Positions 1-12,403 are shown, counted from the first letter of the stretch. The stretch is DNA of 64,000 nt from Earliella scabrosa (GCA_022605405.1 JABYQQ010000021.1:248001-312000), one strand, 5' to 3'. Made by a program: numbers and translations. The notes: a model not told the origin generated them from the letters alone.

Positions 1-2275
1 TACGAGCATGCAAGGGTGTGGAACGAGCCATTACAGGCCCAATGGCTGGCAGGAGGACGGGCACTCACCATGGCTGCACCGACTCAGTTTGCGTCCTACA
101 TGTTGGTCGTCCTCCAGCACACGACGTCTGCCCGGCTGATCAGATATACGAGTAGTCATTGCCGATGCAATGGGCGGAGACAACTGAGATGTGGCAAGGA
201 AGAGGCTTCAACCATGGCTGGCAAGGGTACGAGCACTCACCATGATCGCCGACGCCGCATAGTCAATGGCGGTCGTGAGCAGCGCTGAACGAGAAGAGGG
301 CTCCCGGCTCAACCTTCGTCCTATATCAGCTAGCTCCAGCTTCATCCTCCAACTCCGAATCAGCCTCCTGGCTGGCCGAATGACGAGCACTGAGTATTTC
401 ACCATGATCGCCGACGGTTCGCGTCGTCAACGGCGGTCGTGAGCAGCGCTGAACGAGTTGCGAGTCTCATAATCAGCTGCGAGTCGCACACGACGTCTAG
501 GCGGTGTGTATACGTACGAGTCGTCGTTGTTGGGGACGAGACGAGAGAGACAAAAGGTCGGGACCGACGAGAGAGGGGAAGAGAGAGCCAGGCTCAATAA
601 ACGCCCGCCTGCTGATGTCTTGCCTTCTGACTCACTGCCAGTGCTCAGCTTCCTGTCTTGTCCTTGCACACGCTCTCGCCGTCTGTGGTTCGTCTCTTCA
701 CCTCCACTCACTGTGCTCAGCGTTCAGCGCACCCTTCCTAGACACGCACGCGATGTAATCCCCTCCGCTTCGCGACGGGTCAACAGGTCGTCTCAGGAGG
801 ACGTCTAGAGCTCCTAACGTATAGGTCGCCATCGGGTGGGTCATGATAAGCTGGCTTCATCCTTAGCCTTTCTCACGGTGTGCAGACTGTTCCCCCTTCC
901 AACTTCAGTCCCAGAGGCGACGCAATCCTTCCATGCCGCCATTGAAGCCCAGCCTATCGCCTGGTAAGCCAATGTGATTTGCCTCGCACCCTTCAATCCA
1001 TCAACGCGGTCGTTCTAGCCCTCGCAAGTCTAGCAAAGTGCCAATCGGCGGTCCCCGGCGGGGTTTTCGTGTCCTCGAGGCGCTGCTCGGACTGGGGAGG
1101 TGTATGGTCGACCTACAGACGGAGTTCTGGCTGACGTGGATACATATGTAGGTTCAGAGATGTCGAGGTTGGCAGCGAAGATGGTTCGAATGGATACTCA
1201 AGGCGGGCGACTGGCGCGAGGCTGCTGGCCCCACCGCAACTGTCCTTCCATTGGGAGGCTTGCGCCGGTTGAGTTGAGGCTCACCTCGAGAGGTAGTTGG
1301 AGGTCAAAGTTCCAGACGACAACGACAGACCCGGCGAAGCCGTCACAGTCGACTACCGGAATGCCAGCATCGTGTCTCGTCTCGTCGGATGGTACATACG
1401 GGCCCAGCGGTTCTCTCACGCACATGCTCGAAAGCTGTTATCGTCGGAGACAATATGTCCTTGGAGCTCGGATGGGATGGTTGTAATCGTCAGCACCAAT
1501 GTTTCGTTGCGTAATACACTTGGTTGACAACAGATCGTACACGACGAGCGCAGGCATCCGCATGACTACAACTGGTCCGCAAGTTCGTCACCAGCATGCC
1601 CCTGTGCCTCTTCAGTATGACTCGGAGAGCCTCGACTCATCCGAGACACCAAGGTGCCCATGAACGTAAGGACGAGGATATTATTGACGACAAGTAGGCT
1701 CTTGAGGGAACCACGTTCTGTAGCGCACCAGCCTCACACAATTGATATCAGGACTCGTCAGGAGCACAACATGCCTCTGCTATATTGAACTGATCAATAT
1801 CCGAGAAACCTAGAATGATGTCATACATACGCTACTATATATGTTACGCGCTCATGTTAACTTTTCCTGGACACTTCAGTCCAGGTCTTCAGCCAAGGAA
1901 TTCGCAAACTCGTGCATCACTTAACTAGCGCCTTATGTAATGATATTGCGCGGTAAGTAACTGGTGAGGGCATTAGTATGTGTTGCTTATATTCGAATAA
2001 GCGCTGACCCCCCCGCCTTATATGGAAGGCGCGTGGCCTCCGCGTGGCCTGAGCTGGGGTGTAGGAATGCAAAGTCGTACATCACAGAATAAACGCCCTA
2101 GTGTAGAGACTTGCAAAGTCGTGCATCAAGGAACGGCCGTCCATTCGATCCGATCGCGGGCCGCGGCCCGTGGACGGTTCGATGCCACGCGGCATGTGTT
2201 GTTATCGATCGCGTATCTCTGTCTTTGTGTGTCTTATTCTCTACGCTTGTCGCCCCAGTCTGTGCGGTCTGTTTC
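1..2275. other. No supported gene; short two-copy repeat
   Basis: Only short open frames on both strands, none with recognisable family features. A unit of about 56 bp is present twice (about 238-293 and 400-457), both copies reading through a shared start near CACCATGATCGCCGAC and a shared end near GAGCAGCGCTGAACGAG, about 164 bp apart. The stretch from about 1600 to 2000 is AT-richer and looks non-coding. Confidence 0.5.
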
Positions 2276-3201
2276 ATGACTTCGGAGCGGAAGCGTCTCG
2301 ATCGTCTACGTTTTCCAGTCGATATCTTGAACCCGGATCCCGGCGCGGACGGCCTGGTTTCCACCCAAAGCGTGGTTTCGGGCGCGTCTAGGAGGGAGCT
2401 CGGGGCTGCCGGGTGTTCGTTTGTGGATGGCGGCAGCGATGAAGGTGAGTTGCCTGCTCCTGCTGGGGTTGCGTGACGCTGATGGTGCCCGGTGGAAGGA
2501 GCACGTCCATGTCCAGAGATCGGCGCATCGTGGTTTGGGAGCGGGAGTGTGGGAGGTGGAGCGGTGACGCGGACGACTGCCTCGTGAGTGTGAGTCTGTT
2601 GTTGAACGGCTGCGTCGCTGAATGGATCCGTTGGGCAGACGAGCTGTGGAGGGCGGTGCCGGTAGTGTTTACGAGCGTGACCGGTCCCGACGTGGCGGAG
2701 TACGTGCGGCTCAATAGTCCGTGCGATGAAGAAGTTTACTCCGTCTGCCGCGCGAGTTGCGCGAGGGGGAAGGGGCTGGATGCTATTCCCGATACACGCA
2801 GCGGTCGACCACCGTCGGTTTCGTTTGCCCTTCTGGTTCGTCTCGCGATAGTTGGCAGTCCTACGCGATACTTGTCTGGCCACCAGGTTCTGGCGGAGAT
2901 CGAGAGGCGGTTCCCGGATATATCGGCGAGAAGTGGAGGCGATTGGAAGGTGAGTATCTCAACTGCACTGATGTCGGTCGGCTGAACGGTCTGTAAGGAT
3001 GCCGTCGTCCGTGTCCTGCGGACGCGGTGGTTTGCGTCTGTTCCTGGGCCGACGTGGGTGTGTGAACTTTCGCGTCTGTGGTACAACAATGCAGTAAACT
3101 GGCCGCCGTCCACCGCGCCTTTCCGGACGCCCGGAGAAAGAAGGAGGCGTACTGTGCTTCGAGCATCGCAGGAAGGGGCGGGGCATGCACTCGGTGACTG
3201 A
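2276..3201 (+). CDS. Forkhead-like (winged helix) protein, degenerate; multi-exon, ends approximate
   Basis: I read a fork-head-like domain from about 2805 to 3050. It opens with GRPPSVSFALLVRLAIVGSP, then a leucine/serine helix and AEIERRFPDI, which matches the usual P-P-x-S-x-x-x-L-I-x-x-A-I-x-x-S-P...L-T-x-x-x-I...I-x-x-x-F-P pattern. A 48-nt intron at 2950-2997 (GTGAGT...TAAG) joins DWK to DAVVRVLRTRWFASV, where classical forkheads have W-x-N-S-I-R-H-N-L-S-L-N-x-x-F. The recognition-helix RHNLS is therefore not conserved. An upstream exon starts near 2276 and appears to splice at GTGAGT 2445, but its acceptor is uncertain. The frame closes at a stop at 3199-3201; another intron could extend it. 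Forkhead proteins bind DNA as transcription factors; with this recognition helix, specific DNA binding is doubtful. Confidence 0.45.
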
Positions 3202-4975
3202 TCGCAGTGGGCGGAGAGGACGTCGTTTGTGCTGACTCGTTCGTAGTTTGACCAGGACTTTGTGGTTATCGGTCGCGAATACGCGCGCCGGACTATGTAT
3301 GCAGTTATATGGATATATCGGAATCGATACTCCCGACAGAGCTGTCGTGGCTCGCGAATGCCCATTGGATCTTGAGGCCGACGCGATGGAGATCATCTCG
3401 AGCAGGAAATCGCGATGGAGGACGGGAGTGCCGTGCTGCGCGTGTTACGTGGTGCGGTGCGTGGCTCGCTTCCTCGCCTCGATGGTGTTCCGTATTGGAC
3501 GCCTCACGGAGTTGCCCTCGCTAGATACCCGAGTTTGACGCCCTCAAAAGCGATTGTCGTGCTGTCCACGAGCGCCGCCGACTCGTTTCGTGTGTGGTCG
3601 CCCCGTGTGCTCCTACGCATAGCGCACCTGAGGGTGGGAGGCTTGCTCTCTCGACGAACGCAGCCAGACAAACAGCGGGTGGTGGAGGTGCGCGCTGCAG
3701 TCGACGACACCGGCGGAACTCGAGAAGCCCGCCGTATATCGTGTCGGACGCGGCGTAGAACTCTTCACAGTCGCGAACGTCTGGCCGCAAGTCGAGCTGT
3801 CGAACAGGAAAGCTGTAGACGGGTTAGTGTGCGTCTCTGATCGGGAGTAGGACGGTCTGGAGTGGGCGACGAGTAGTTTAGTTTTGTGCGTCAGATTGTA
3901 CGCTGACTTTGCACTGGATGTACGCTGACTTTGCACTGGACGGGATGAAGTTGTAACCGTCGTTCCTAACAAACAATAAGCATCGGGAGGGACATCTCTT
4001 GAGCGTGCGTGCTCAGGAAGGCCCTGCTGGCAGTGTTACCTGTGCTGATGCTTGCTGCGGGGAAATTGAAGTCTTTGGGTTTAGAGCTGATGTCGGTCTG
4101 TTTCACGCGTCGGGGTGGATTATGTGAATGGGGCTGTATTATTAAGAGAATGTGCTACATGGTAGGTGGTCTGCGGCGCTTGGTAAGTAACAGGCTGTGC
4201 TACATGGTGCGCGGTCTGCGGCGTCTGTTAAATATGCTGAAGAAAGCGTAGACGTGAACTATGTCCGTGGCAGTGAAGTCGGTGAATGAACGGCAAGTGT
4301 GATCTGTGAACCTCATTGCCACAATACACCCTGGCCACTGCACATCCTGGTTGTTGTATATGTTCGCGGACAGCCAGGCGAGTGCGGAGTTGGGCGGTCC
4401 TCTTGCGTGGAATGACCAGGGACAGTAGAAGACTTGTAAAGGGCATCGTAGCAGTGATCCGGGCATCAGGGATTTTCCCCCTAGCACATTAGGTCAAATA
4501 TTGACAAATGTACACCAAATGTTCTCCGAGAGAGATGCGATAGTTTAGCATATTTTAGCTTGAGCTCTTATTTGCCATGCACCCAGCTGAATAGAACTCA
4601 TTCTAGTTTATTGAGAGAAGATTATCGCCCATGCATCGCATATCAGCGCACAGTTAGTATGGTCTATTCGGTGCATTCTCAATATGATCGCTCATTCGCA
4701 CCGTGGAAATGAAACTATTAGGTGTCATTGATTACGGTAAACAATGCATCAGCCTGCATATGGGCTAGGTTATACGAGAATCTAAGTACTTGGTGGTGCA
4801 TTAGTCAAATGTAGCGAGCGTGAACATCATCAATGAAAGGCATCAAGAGAGGCTATTATCCTGTCAGTGTAGAAGGGAAGGACTCGGAACGGTGAGAAAT
4901 TGAGAGCAGGCATCATGAACAAGACCGATTAGGACATTTGCGTAGGGGTATATCCGAGTCTGTGGTGGGACAAAA
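3202..4975. other. Intergenic; no firm gene
   Basis: A plus-strand open frame at 3415-3840 (141 codons, arginine-rich) has no recognisable motif and could be a stray exon. A 25-bp direct repeat (TGTACGCTGACTTTGCACTGGA type) lies near 3897-3940. From about 4490 to 4900 the DNA is AT-rich and I see nothing in it. Confidence 0.35.
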
Positions 4976-7111
4976 CTACTCTCGCGCCATGCCTTTGACG
5001 TTGAGGAAGCTGACCCTGGGACCAGCGGACTGTGCGGCAGTCATTCCAGAGCGAGCACTACTGCAGGTCAGTGACGGCTGAAGCTGGAGAGCTGTAGAAG
5101 CCATGATACGCACCAAGCTTGACGGTAGAGGCGGTGCATGAGTGCATGGTACTCATTCGGAGCGTCGTTCTTGATGTCCATGATCGTGTCCATGTTCTCG
5201 ACGTATGCGGAAGTGTAATGCTTGTCGCTGAACTCCAAGGTCTGGCCAGTGGCGCAGTCACCAATTGCAGCAAAGATCTGACAAGTTCGTCGTGGTGAGT
5301 ATATTAGGAACATGGCAAGACTCGAGTACAAGAGCACGTACCGCAGTTGAGACGAGGGCGAGCATGGGCGCAGGGATTTCCCTCTCGTGAGGTTTGTCCG
5401 GCGACGAGGACTTGAATTGATTGATGATCTTGTTACCAAAGCTGCTCGACCGCTTGAAGAAGTTTGAGTAGAGAACTTGAGAGAAGATCGGATCGTCGAA
5501 AGGTTTGTCGCCCCGCACTGTGTCCGCCTGTGAGAGGGTGAGTCAAGTGTTTGACTCGGGTCAGTGAACGTTTACCTCGTAGTCGTTCGGGAATATGTAG
5601 CGCAGCCCTTTCTTGAGCCACTGTCCCTTCTCCGCATCGCCAAGACTCAGGCGGAAGGTACTCGAGACCAGCGCTTCGACGCTCTTCTTGATGTTCCCTC
5701 GGAATGTGGAGATGCGACCCGCTGGCTGGAAAGAGACTCGGAGTCAGCAATCAACACGAGGGCTTGCCAGTGTCAATCCATACTCATCATCTTTCTTCAG
5801 CTTCCTTGCAAGCTCAGCGTCGTCAAGCTCCGGGTCTTCGGCGCTCTTCACGAGTGCCCGTCGGGCGATCTCGTTGTACTTGTCCATGCCATCAGGGAAG
5901 GCGTTCTTGATGCAGATGTCAGTCAGACATCGGCGTATCGCCGCACGCGTGACGCGCCGAACACGGGGGTGTTGCGCACGAAGGCTGAGTTTGCCGCCCT
6001 TGGCGGGGTAAACCAGGTCGATGGAGTCATCACCGTTGTCTTCTCCGTCAGCCGCCTTGGGTTTCAGTTTCTGGGGTTATATTAGATTAGCGTCATGGAC
6101 AACACAGGATACATACCCAAGCGGCTTTGTCGGACTTCTTGTCGGTGTCTTTGCGGCGTGCCTTCGCGTGGTTTATCTCAGCATTGTTGACGTCCTTCCA
6201 GTGCGGCTCCTGCGGTTTGATCAGTCGGATAACAGTACGCAGCAGGTTGACGCACCTCGTCAACACGCTTGCGGCTCTTCTGAGGCTTATCCGATATGGG
6301 GACGGGTGCGGCTCGATCCGTATCGTTGGTTCGGAGGAGAGTGCTCGAGGACGTCGTTCGAGGCTTGGACGAGGTATGGGCCGGCCCGGGGGTCTTGGTT
6401 GCATGTTGATCAGGACGCGCCCGTGAGCCTTGACTAGCTCGTGCGGAATGCGGGGTGGGGTTGCCTGATGCAGGGACATAGTGAATTATTCATTATGATG
6501 GGGCAAGAGTTTGTGATAGACTTACGGCGAGTCGATGCGGAGTCCGTGAGCGCGAGTGCATTTGAACTTGACTGAGCTCGCTTGTGAGGCTTGAATGGCT
6601 GTTCTGCGCTGCGCCCACCATCCTTCGGCTGCTTGGCTTGAGTACGCGGATGATCGTCGGGCTGGGCTTGCCTCTTCCGGGGGGGGCTTCTATCACCCAG
6701 TGAGTCGTGAGTCACGGCGGCGGTTCCATGACAGGATTGCAACGTGACGAACCTCATTGTCTTCGCGTTCGGATTCTGAGCCACTTGAGAGTACTTGCTT
6801 GCGACAGCCCATGAACGTCAGTATATGCGAACACTCAGGCTGGCATTAGCCGACCTTCTTGCTTAGATAGTACTTGGGCTGTAGTAAAAGAACGGTTGAA
6901 TCCTTAGAAATTATGTGTCACAAGCAGCCAGAGAGCATACCTGGGGTGGAGAAGAAGACCGGCCAAAAAGAGATGGGGCTGGAGAGGGGCTGGTTGAAGG
7001 ACCGCTGGGTGCGCTACTGGCTGCGCGGCTAGAGGAGCCGGTCCGTTCGCTGTGTGCGGGAATCATGAGGGAACGTCCGCGATGACGATCCTCGTGTTCC
7101 TCCTCAGACAT
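4976..7111 (-). CDS. DUF6532-domain protein, multi-exon
   Basis: This is a minus-strand gene of about eight exons. The N-terminal exons (7111 down to about 6250) code a low-complexity Ser/Pro/Arg/Lys region, probably disordered. The next exons join across a clean 45-nt intron (GTGCGT...CGCAG, about 6208-6252) into EPHWKDVNNAEINHAKARRK, then a helical domain. Its segments IRRCLTDICIKNAFPDGMDK, LKKGLRYIFPNDYEADTVRG, FSQVLYSNFFK, IFAAIGDCATGQTLEF and NEYHALMHRLYRQA are the run I associate with DUF6532, a domain expanded in agaricomycetes. The last intron (GTGCGTATC...CTGCAG) leads to the terminal exon ending NVKGMARE and a stop at 4976-4978. The start ATG at 7111 is preferred because upstream sequence in frame looks non-coding. 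Function is unknown in the family. Confidence 0.7.
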
Positions 7112-7834
7112 GTCGCCCGTGTTGACCCATAGTGCTTCCTGTGAGGTGTGGTTGGTTGTCGAGTGTGGTACGGGGACCCAGGGAACAGGGCGCCTATGTG
7201 CCATGCATGGCGCCCAAACTCTAACTTTAATGCTCACCCTCCTGTGCAAGCCTGGCTGCGAGCGCGCTCGGGTTCTTCTCCAGTCCCTCTAGGTCATCCT
7301 CTCCAGACTGTGTTCCCTCCGAGTCCTCTTGACTGCGCTTCTCATTATCTGGACGACGTAGAGCCTTCTCATCGTCTCCACTGAGATCCTGCGGCGCGAG
7401 CTGGTCAAACCGACGCGATGGAATTATTCAATCTAAGCTCACAGTCCCATATTACGATTGATGAGGGTACCGAAGAAATCGTTCTTTAGGGGGCGACATT
7501 GGCATTTAGACGCCAAACGCCTTTTCGACCCCGTGGGAATATATTTCACATTCCGCTTACCTGTGGCTTTTGATGACATCAGCGCACATAACTGATCACA
7601 TAAGCCAAAGTAACAATTTTGCTTATACCCAAACCCTGTGATAGGGTTAAGGTGGGCGTTCTACCGGTGTTCGTAGGGTCTCCTGTGGCGCTCGTGTTAC
7701 CGGAGTTGCTTACCTTCGGCTGTATACTTTCGCAATAGCTTTCAACCTTACTGTATATAGAGACGATGTTATGCTATATAGACTCGCGCTTGGGCTTGTG
7801 CTAAGGGTAGTCCGCTACTAGCAAACAGTACAGT
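7112..7834. other. Intergenic, no gene seen
   Basis: This is the stretch between the stop of the 844-codon minus-strand gene and the start of the DUF6532 gene. It holds short AT-rich runs and no open frame I can support. It should contain the upstream region of the DUF6532 gene and the 3' end of its neighbour. Confidence 0.4.
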
Positions 7835-10422
7835 TCAGTCCGCATCAACGAGGTACTTCTCGCACTCGCGCATGAAGATTCTTGTGAACGGTAGCGTAAG
7901 ACGATGTCCGCCGAGAACCGATCTCCACTTCTTCCCGTTATTCAGCGTGCCCCACCCAGATCTGATCTCCTTTTGTCGACTGCGAAACCACTCCTCATCC
8001 CACGCGCTCCAGATGCCATTGTTCATGCCTGAGTTGTACCAGTAATTCAGCCGGGGCCACCACGATGCATCCTCCGTCTGCCCGGCTTGTTCTGCAATCA
8101 GTAGTCAGCTGTTGTCTTCTCATAATCCACAAACCTTCTCTTACCAGTGTACATGCGATGCACCCCCATCAGTATGTCCTCCTCATCCCGGGTGAGAACA
8201 TTGTCGACATAAAATACGTCGTTCTCACCGGCGACGATCGTACTGTGGTAGCGCGATTCCGTCGAGGGTCCGCTGAGAACGCTCTCCATTACGTCGTGCT
8301 TCAAGTCGGGATCGCATGCGAGGAATTCTCTGACCAGTCTCCAGGCAATTCCTCCCGCCATGAGTGCAGCGCGAATAGGACGACAGCGAATGATGTTCAG
8401 GACCTTCCGTTGGTAAACTTCGTAGTCCTTCTTGGTCATCTTGACGCCTTCTCGACGATAGCGAGGGAGTGCATACCGTCGGAGACTTGGATCTTCCTCC
8501 CGTTTCACAGCGTGATCCGCCAGCTGGAGAGTATGGAATGGCAATCCGACCTCACAGAGAGCTGCCGCGGCGTCGACATTGGTACTGATCGAATGGTTCC
8601 GAATGATGTACAACACCGTTGCCGCGTTCGTCCCGAGGATCCAATGTGGATCGCTGGGTCGCTGGGCTGCGAATTGTACGAAATACAGCTGGAAGTTCGC
8701 CAAAGTTGTCGCTGGCGCGAGCTGTATCCGCAAGCGACTTCTCCAGCTCAGCGGACGGTGAATGTAGTGGGCGGATTGCTGTGAAAGATCCCAGCAGTCA
8801 CGCGTCGCGTCGCAGTAGGGGGTCTCAGCCAACATCGCGCCAATCCAACCTGCGCAAGTGCGAAGTAGGTCGCCGTCGTTGTGGAGATCCTCGCGCTTGA
8901 GTCCGAGCACCTTGTGAGCGGTTGCCTCGTACTTCTGGTAGTCCACGCCTGGAGCAGGATGCATCACGGCGTGCACACCGTAGTATGCGCTCACGACGGA
9001 CAGATCGTGGGTGAGCTCCACCGCAGGTACATTGAGGTGAGGGTACAGGTACTCCACATCCTCGGCGAAGCCTTCTTCGAGGAGCGGCCACTCAGAGTGG
9101 TTCCTCCAGGCAGCTGCTGAGACTTCGCTTTGCCCTTCGTTGATACCTGCCACTGGCTGTGGAATCAGGTCCCACTCGTTGAAGACGAAATTGAAGTATC
9201 GGCAGCGAGCGGGGTAGTGATCCCAAATGCCCGGCACGGCCTCGCTGTGCACCTCCAGGCGAATGTCGAAGTCCGCCCAACTGGGCTCTGTGTGGTAGCA
9301 CTCGCCGATCTTGAGCCAGAGATATACCGGAACCCAGGGTGCGGGAGGTCCAGGCGAGATTGCAGCTCGCAGTCTCCTAATTCGCCGGTGACGTTCCGCG
9401 GTACTCTCGGTCGAAATTGCGTGGCGGCAGAGACTCTCCATGCGGCGGACAAACGCTTCAAAGCTCTCGCGCGGCATCTGAGAATGACCTCTGGGGATGT
9501 CGGCGCCGAGTCCTGCCCTGTACGGATGAATACGCTGCTCGCCGTGGTAGAACAGGGTATAATTGTTTGGGGCGGATTGTAGCGGCGGCGCTCTGTACGC
9601 TAGCTCCGCGTCCCGATCTCGCGGAGCAAATTCGCGCATGCGTGGTTCAGCTGCGCAAATCGCTTCGACGCGCGAGGGATCTTTCCACCGGACGAAGATA
9701 GGAATGTAGTGTCTGCGAAGCACGGGCAGATGCGCGAGGCCAGGCCAGGTGGCTGCGTTGATGAATGCCCCCACGCGAAGCCCGTGCCCGAATTGCGAGA
9801 TGATAGAGCTCTGCAAGGCGTCGATCCAGGACGCATCGACTCCCTGCCGTGCAAGCTCCGCTATCCACGCATGCTCGGGCTCCCCGGGTTTGCGCCAAAC
9901 AGCGATAGCGAGGGAACACCGCGCTGCCAAAAACATGAACGCTTCCCGCGCGCGGTGTATCGCTCGTCGAGCGGCGTGCTCGGTGCTGTGCAGCTCGCGA
10001 TATCTCGTGTCGATCGGCGGTCGCCAGTGAGGGAAGGGGCGCAGGTTGATGTATTCTCGGTCTCGGCTGGCAGCAGTGAGGAGTATGTCGCTGACGAAGT
10101 GCAGGCCCTTCTCCAGACGTGTCCAACTTTTTCTTGTCTCGAGCTCAAGACCCCACTCAACGCTGTATTCGCGGGGATATCTCGTCGGCGTGAACTCCGA
10201 GAACGTACGCCCCAATCGACTGAGTAGGACGTCGTTCGGCGCCGCACCGCGTAACAGATAAGGGGCCTCGGGCACTTCTGTCCCTAGTCCTTGCGGTCGC
10301 TGCATGTCGGACCAGCTTTTCGTTTCGTCGACGTTCACCGCGATGCCCGCAGGGATTTGAATTGCATTGGGGACGTTCGTGACTGTGTACAGCGTCCTAT
10401 CTATATCTGTGAAAGAATACAT
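7835..10422 (-). CDS. Hypothetical protein, two exons, 844 aa
   Basis: Exon 1 spans 10422-8145 and exon 2 spans 8091-7835. They are separated by a 53-nt intron (8092-8144, GTAAGA...TTGCAG). The spliced length is 2535 nt, exactly 845 codons, which supports the model. I do not recognise the family. The protein is rich in Trp, Arg and His. A mid-region around VPVYLWLKIGECYH and RYFNFVFNEWDLIPQP looks like a folded globular core. The C-terminus reads NNGKKWRSVLGGHRLTLPF and then a Cys/Glu helix. I see no signal peptide or membrane segment. Long antisense frames in the same stretch are shadows. Confidence 0.7.
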
Positions 10423-11310
10423 GTGTTCCCGCCTACGTTGGATGTCAACGGCGGTGCGACCGTCATCAAAGATTGGTCTGCCCTACCATTGCTCTGTGCG
10501 GTCCATCTTCGTCGTTGTGATCGTTCTGGGGCGTTCTGACGTTGCTCAGTATTCTACTCGAACAGCGTGCGCCGTGCTTGTAAGACCTACCTGCTTGCGC
10601 GACTTCTAGTCAAGAGTGGGGGCGTAGATCCTACCTTTTGCAATCAACGTGGGGACTCGACTGCATTTGTCAGTCCAATTACCTTTTTGGGGGTTCTTTC
10701 CTTATGCTAAGACTGCGTATATCTCCGCGGCGGACAGGGTTCTATTCATTCCAATTATACATGAGTACTTATAAAATTGTATCTAACTCGTCTGATTAAC
10801 CTGACTTGAGGTGCGCGTTCTCTGGGTCTCCGAGATCGCACGAGTTCTTGCGCTTGAGGACTCCAATAGACACGTTCTATAGCCGTACAACGTACTATAC
10901 AACGTGTCTCGGAGTGGCGAAGGGCGAGGGGCGACGGAGACGGCGAGGGGAAACGCGCGCGGCACGGAGGGGTTGGAAACGAGGGCCAAGGAACATGGGG
11001 GGAAGGTGCAGAGTGGCGGCGCGGCAAGCGGTGGCGGGGGCGACGACGACGAGAGGGGTGGCGACGGCGACGAGAGGGGTGGCGACGGCGGCGAGAGGGG
11101 TGGCGACGGCGACGAGAGGGGTGGCGACGGCGACGAGAGGGGTTTCGACGGCGACGAGAGGCGAGTCGACGGCGACGAGAGGGGTGACGGCGACGAGGAG
11201 AGGGGTGGCGGCGACGAGGAGAGGTGTGGCGGCGACGAGGGAGGTGGTGGAACGAGGAAGAGAAGTGGAGACGCCCGAATGCTGTGCTCCGCGTATCAAA
11301 TCGGAGTTTC
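10423..11310. other. Intergenic, GC-rich in its right half
   Basis: This is the upstream region of the minus-strand hypothetical gene, followed by a very GC-rich stretch that leads into the 21-bp minisatellite. Long open frames here arise from simple sequence and are not accepted as genes. Confidence 0.4.
11042..11240. repeat. 21-bp GC-rich minisatellite
   Basis: Seven consecutive 21-bp units of the form GACGGCGACGAGAGGGGTGG plus C run from 11042 to about 11188, then decay into 18- and 24-bp variants to about 11240. Because 21 is a multiple of 3, all frames stay open, which explains the long spurious frames here. The purine/pyrimidine skew is strong. Confidence 0.9.
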
Positions 11311-11427
11311 GGCAAATGCCGAGGCGCGCACGGACCAAGCGCACGGACCGAGCGCGCACGGACCAAGCGCGCACGGACCGGCTCGTGGTCCGTGCGCGCT
11401 TGGTCCGTGCGCGCCTCGGCATTTGCC
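11311..11427. promoter_or_regulatory. 32-bp inverted repeat just upstream of a TATA box
   Basis: Left arm 11311-11342 and right arm 11396-11427 are perfect 32-bp inverted copies (GGCAAATGCCGAGGCGCGCA...). The spacer between them is itself built of repeats of the type GCGCGCACGGACCAAG. The right arm ends 6 bp before the TATA box at 11434. A second hairpin with the same placement precedes the TET/JBP gene. Confidence 0.7.
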
Positions 11428-11433
11428 GGGGCA

Positions 11434-11441
11434 CTATATAT
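11434..11441 (+). promoter_or_regulatory. TATA box (orphan upstream promoter-like module)
   Basis: The sequence CTATATATA sits right after the inverted repeat. It is followed by about 130 nt of CT-rich leader-like sequence without ATG, then CATCGCTCGTAAGTCCC, which resembles a 5' splice site at about 11579. It could be an alternative upstream promoter of the TET/JBP gene at 12632 with an intron in the leader, or the remnant of a lost gene. Confidence 0.4.
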
Positions 11442-11604
11442 ACACGCGCTGCACCGCATTCGGCGCCTCATCTCTTCTTCCTTCCTCTTCCATCATCGAC
11501 ACGTGTCGGGTACGTTGTACGGCCCGAGGCGCCTCCGCGATCAACTCAAGACTTTCTCCGTCAACTTCCATCGCTCGTAAGTCCCTTCTCGTCGTCTCCC
11601 TCGC

Positions 11605-11662
11605 GCGCGCGCGCGTGTGTGTGTGCGGGTGTGCGGGTGCGTGTGCGGGTGTGCGTGCGTGC

Positions 11663-11702
<40 letters not shown>

Positions 11703-11815
11703 GCGTGTGCGTGCGTGTGCGTGTGTGTGTGTGCGGGGGCGCGCGTATGTGTACGTGCGTGCAGGCGTGTGTGTGCGTGCGGGCGCGCGGGTACGGGTAC
11801 GGGTACGTGTGCGGG
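11605..11815. repeat. GT/GC dinucleotide-rich microsatellite
   Basis: About 200 bp of alternating purine-pyrimidine sequence: (CG)n, (GT)n, GTGCGGGTGTGC and (GTGC)n blocks. Runs of this kind can adopt left-handed DNA. The sequence lies between the two hairpin-TATA modules. Confidence 0.9.
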
Positions 11816-12334
11816 TACAGGAGCACGGGTATGGGCGCACGAGCGCACGGAGGCTAGTGCGCGGTGCGACAGGTGCGGGCGTGGGGGCGAGCGCGGTGGG
11901 GGCGAGGGCTCGAGGGCCGTTTGGGGGACAGTCGCAGTAGCTACGTTATCCTGTACTCAGGCGCGCATAATACTATAAGGGGGCGAGAGGAGTTGAGTAG
12001 AGTCACGCTGCGGCGTTAAAGTTGGCAAAACCCGCAATAAATCGAGGACGAGGGAATGTTCAATCGGAACGTGACGTCCGTTCGGCGTGAGGTGGGGAGG
12101 TCTCGCCTCACACATGACGGCCCTCTGGCTTTGCCACAGAGGCTCCAGACCCAGCGACCCCCAGGCAGGGCAATGTTACTGCTAGGTAGGCGGAGGGGCA
12201 AAGACTACCTCCGGAAGTTCGAGGAGGGGAAGGTTGTCTATCATCAAAGTCCGGACAGGCCCTGCTCGTCGGCGACATTTGCTCCACAGCCCATTCTCCC
12301 AGCCAGCGACGCCGCACTCGTCATCGGAGAACGA

Positions 12335-12403
12335 GGCCGAACGTCCCTAGCTTTGAGGGCACCGCTCGCCCTCCGGTGCCCTCAAAGCTAGGGACGTTCG
12401 GCC
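12335..12403. promoter_or_regulatory. 29-bp perfect inverted repeat upstream of TET/JBP gene
   Basis: Arms 12335-12363 and 12375-12403 are perfect 29-bp inverted copies (GGCCGAACGTCCCTAGCTTT...) with an 11-nt spacer. The right arm ends 65 bp before the TATA box at 12469. This is either a cruciform or binding element of the promoter, or a small foldback insertion. Confidence 0.8.

Noticed and set aside
2098..2883. 261-codon minus-strand frame
   Set aside because: Antisense to the forkhead-like gene, His/Pro/Arg-rich and without motif.
8065..8784. 239-codon plus-strand frame
   Set aside because: It lies antisense to the well-supported 844-aa gene, whose splice phase closes exactly.
10806..11978. 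Long open frames of 390 and 317 codons on the plus strand
   Set aside because: They run through a 21-bp array and GT/GC microsatellite. Their length comes from repeat units divisible by three and from a lack of stops in GC-rich simple sequence.
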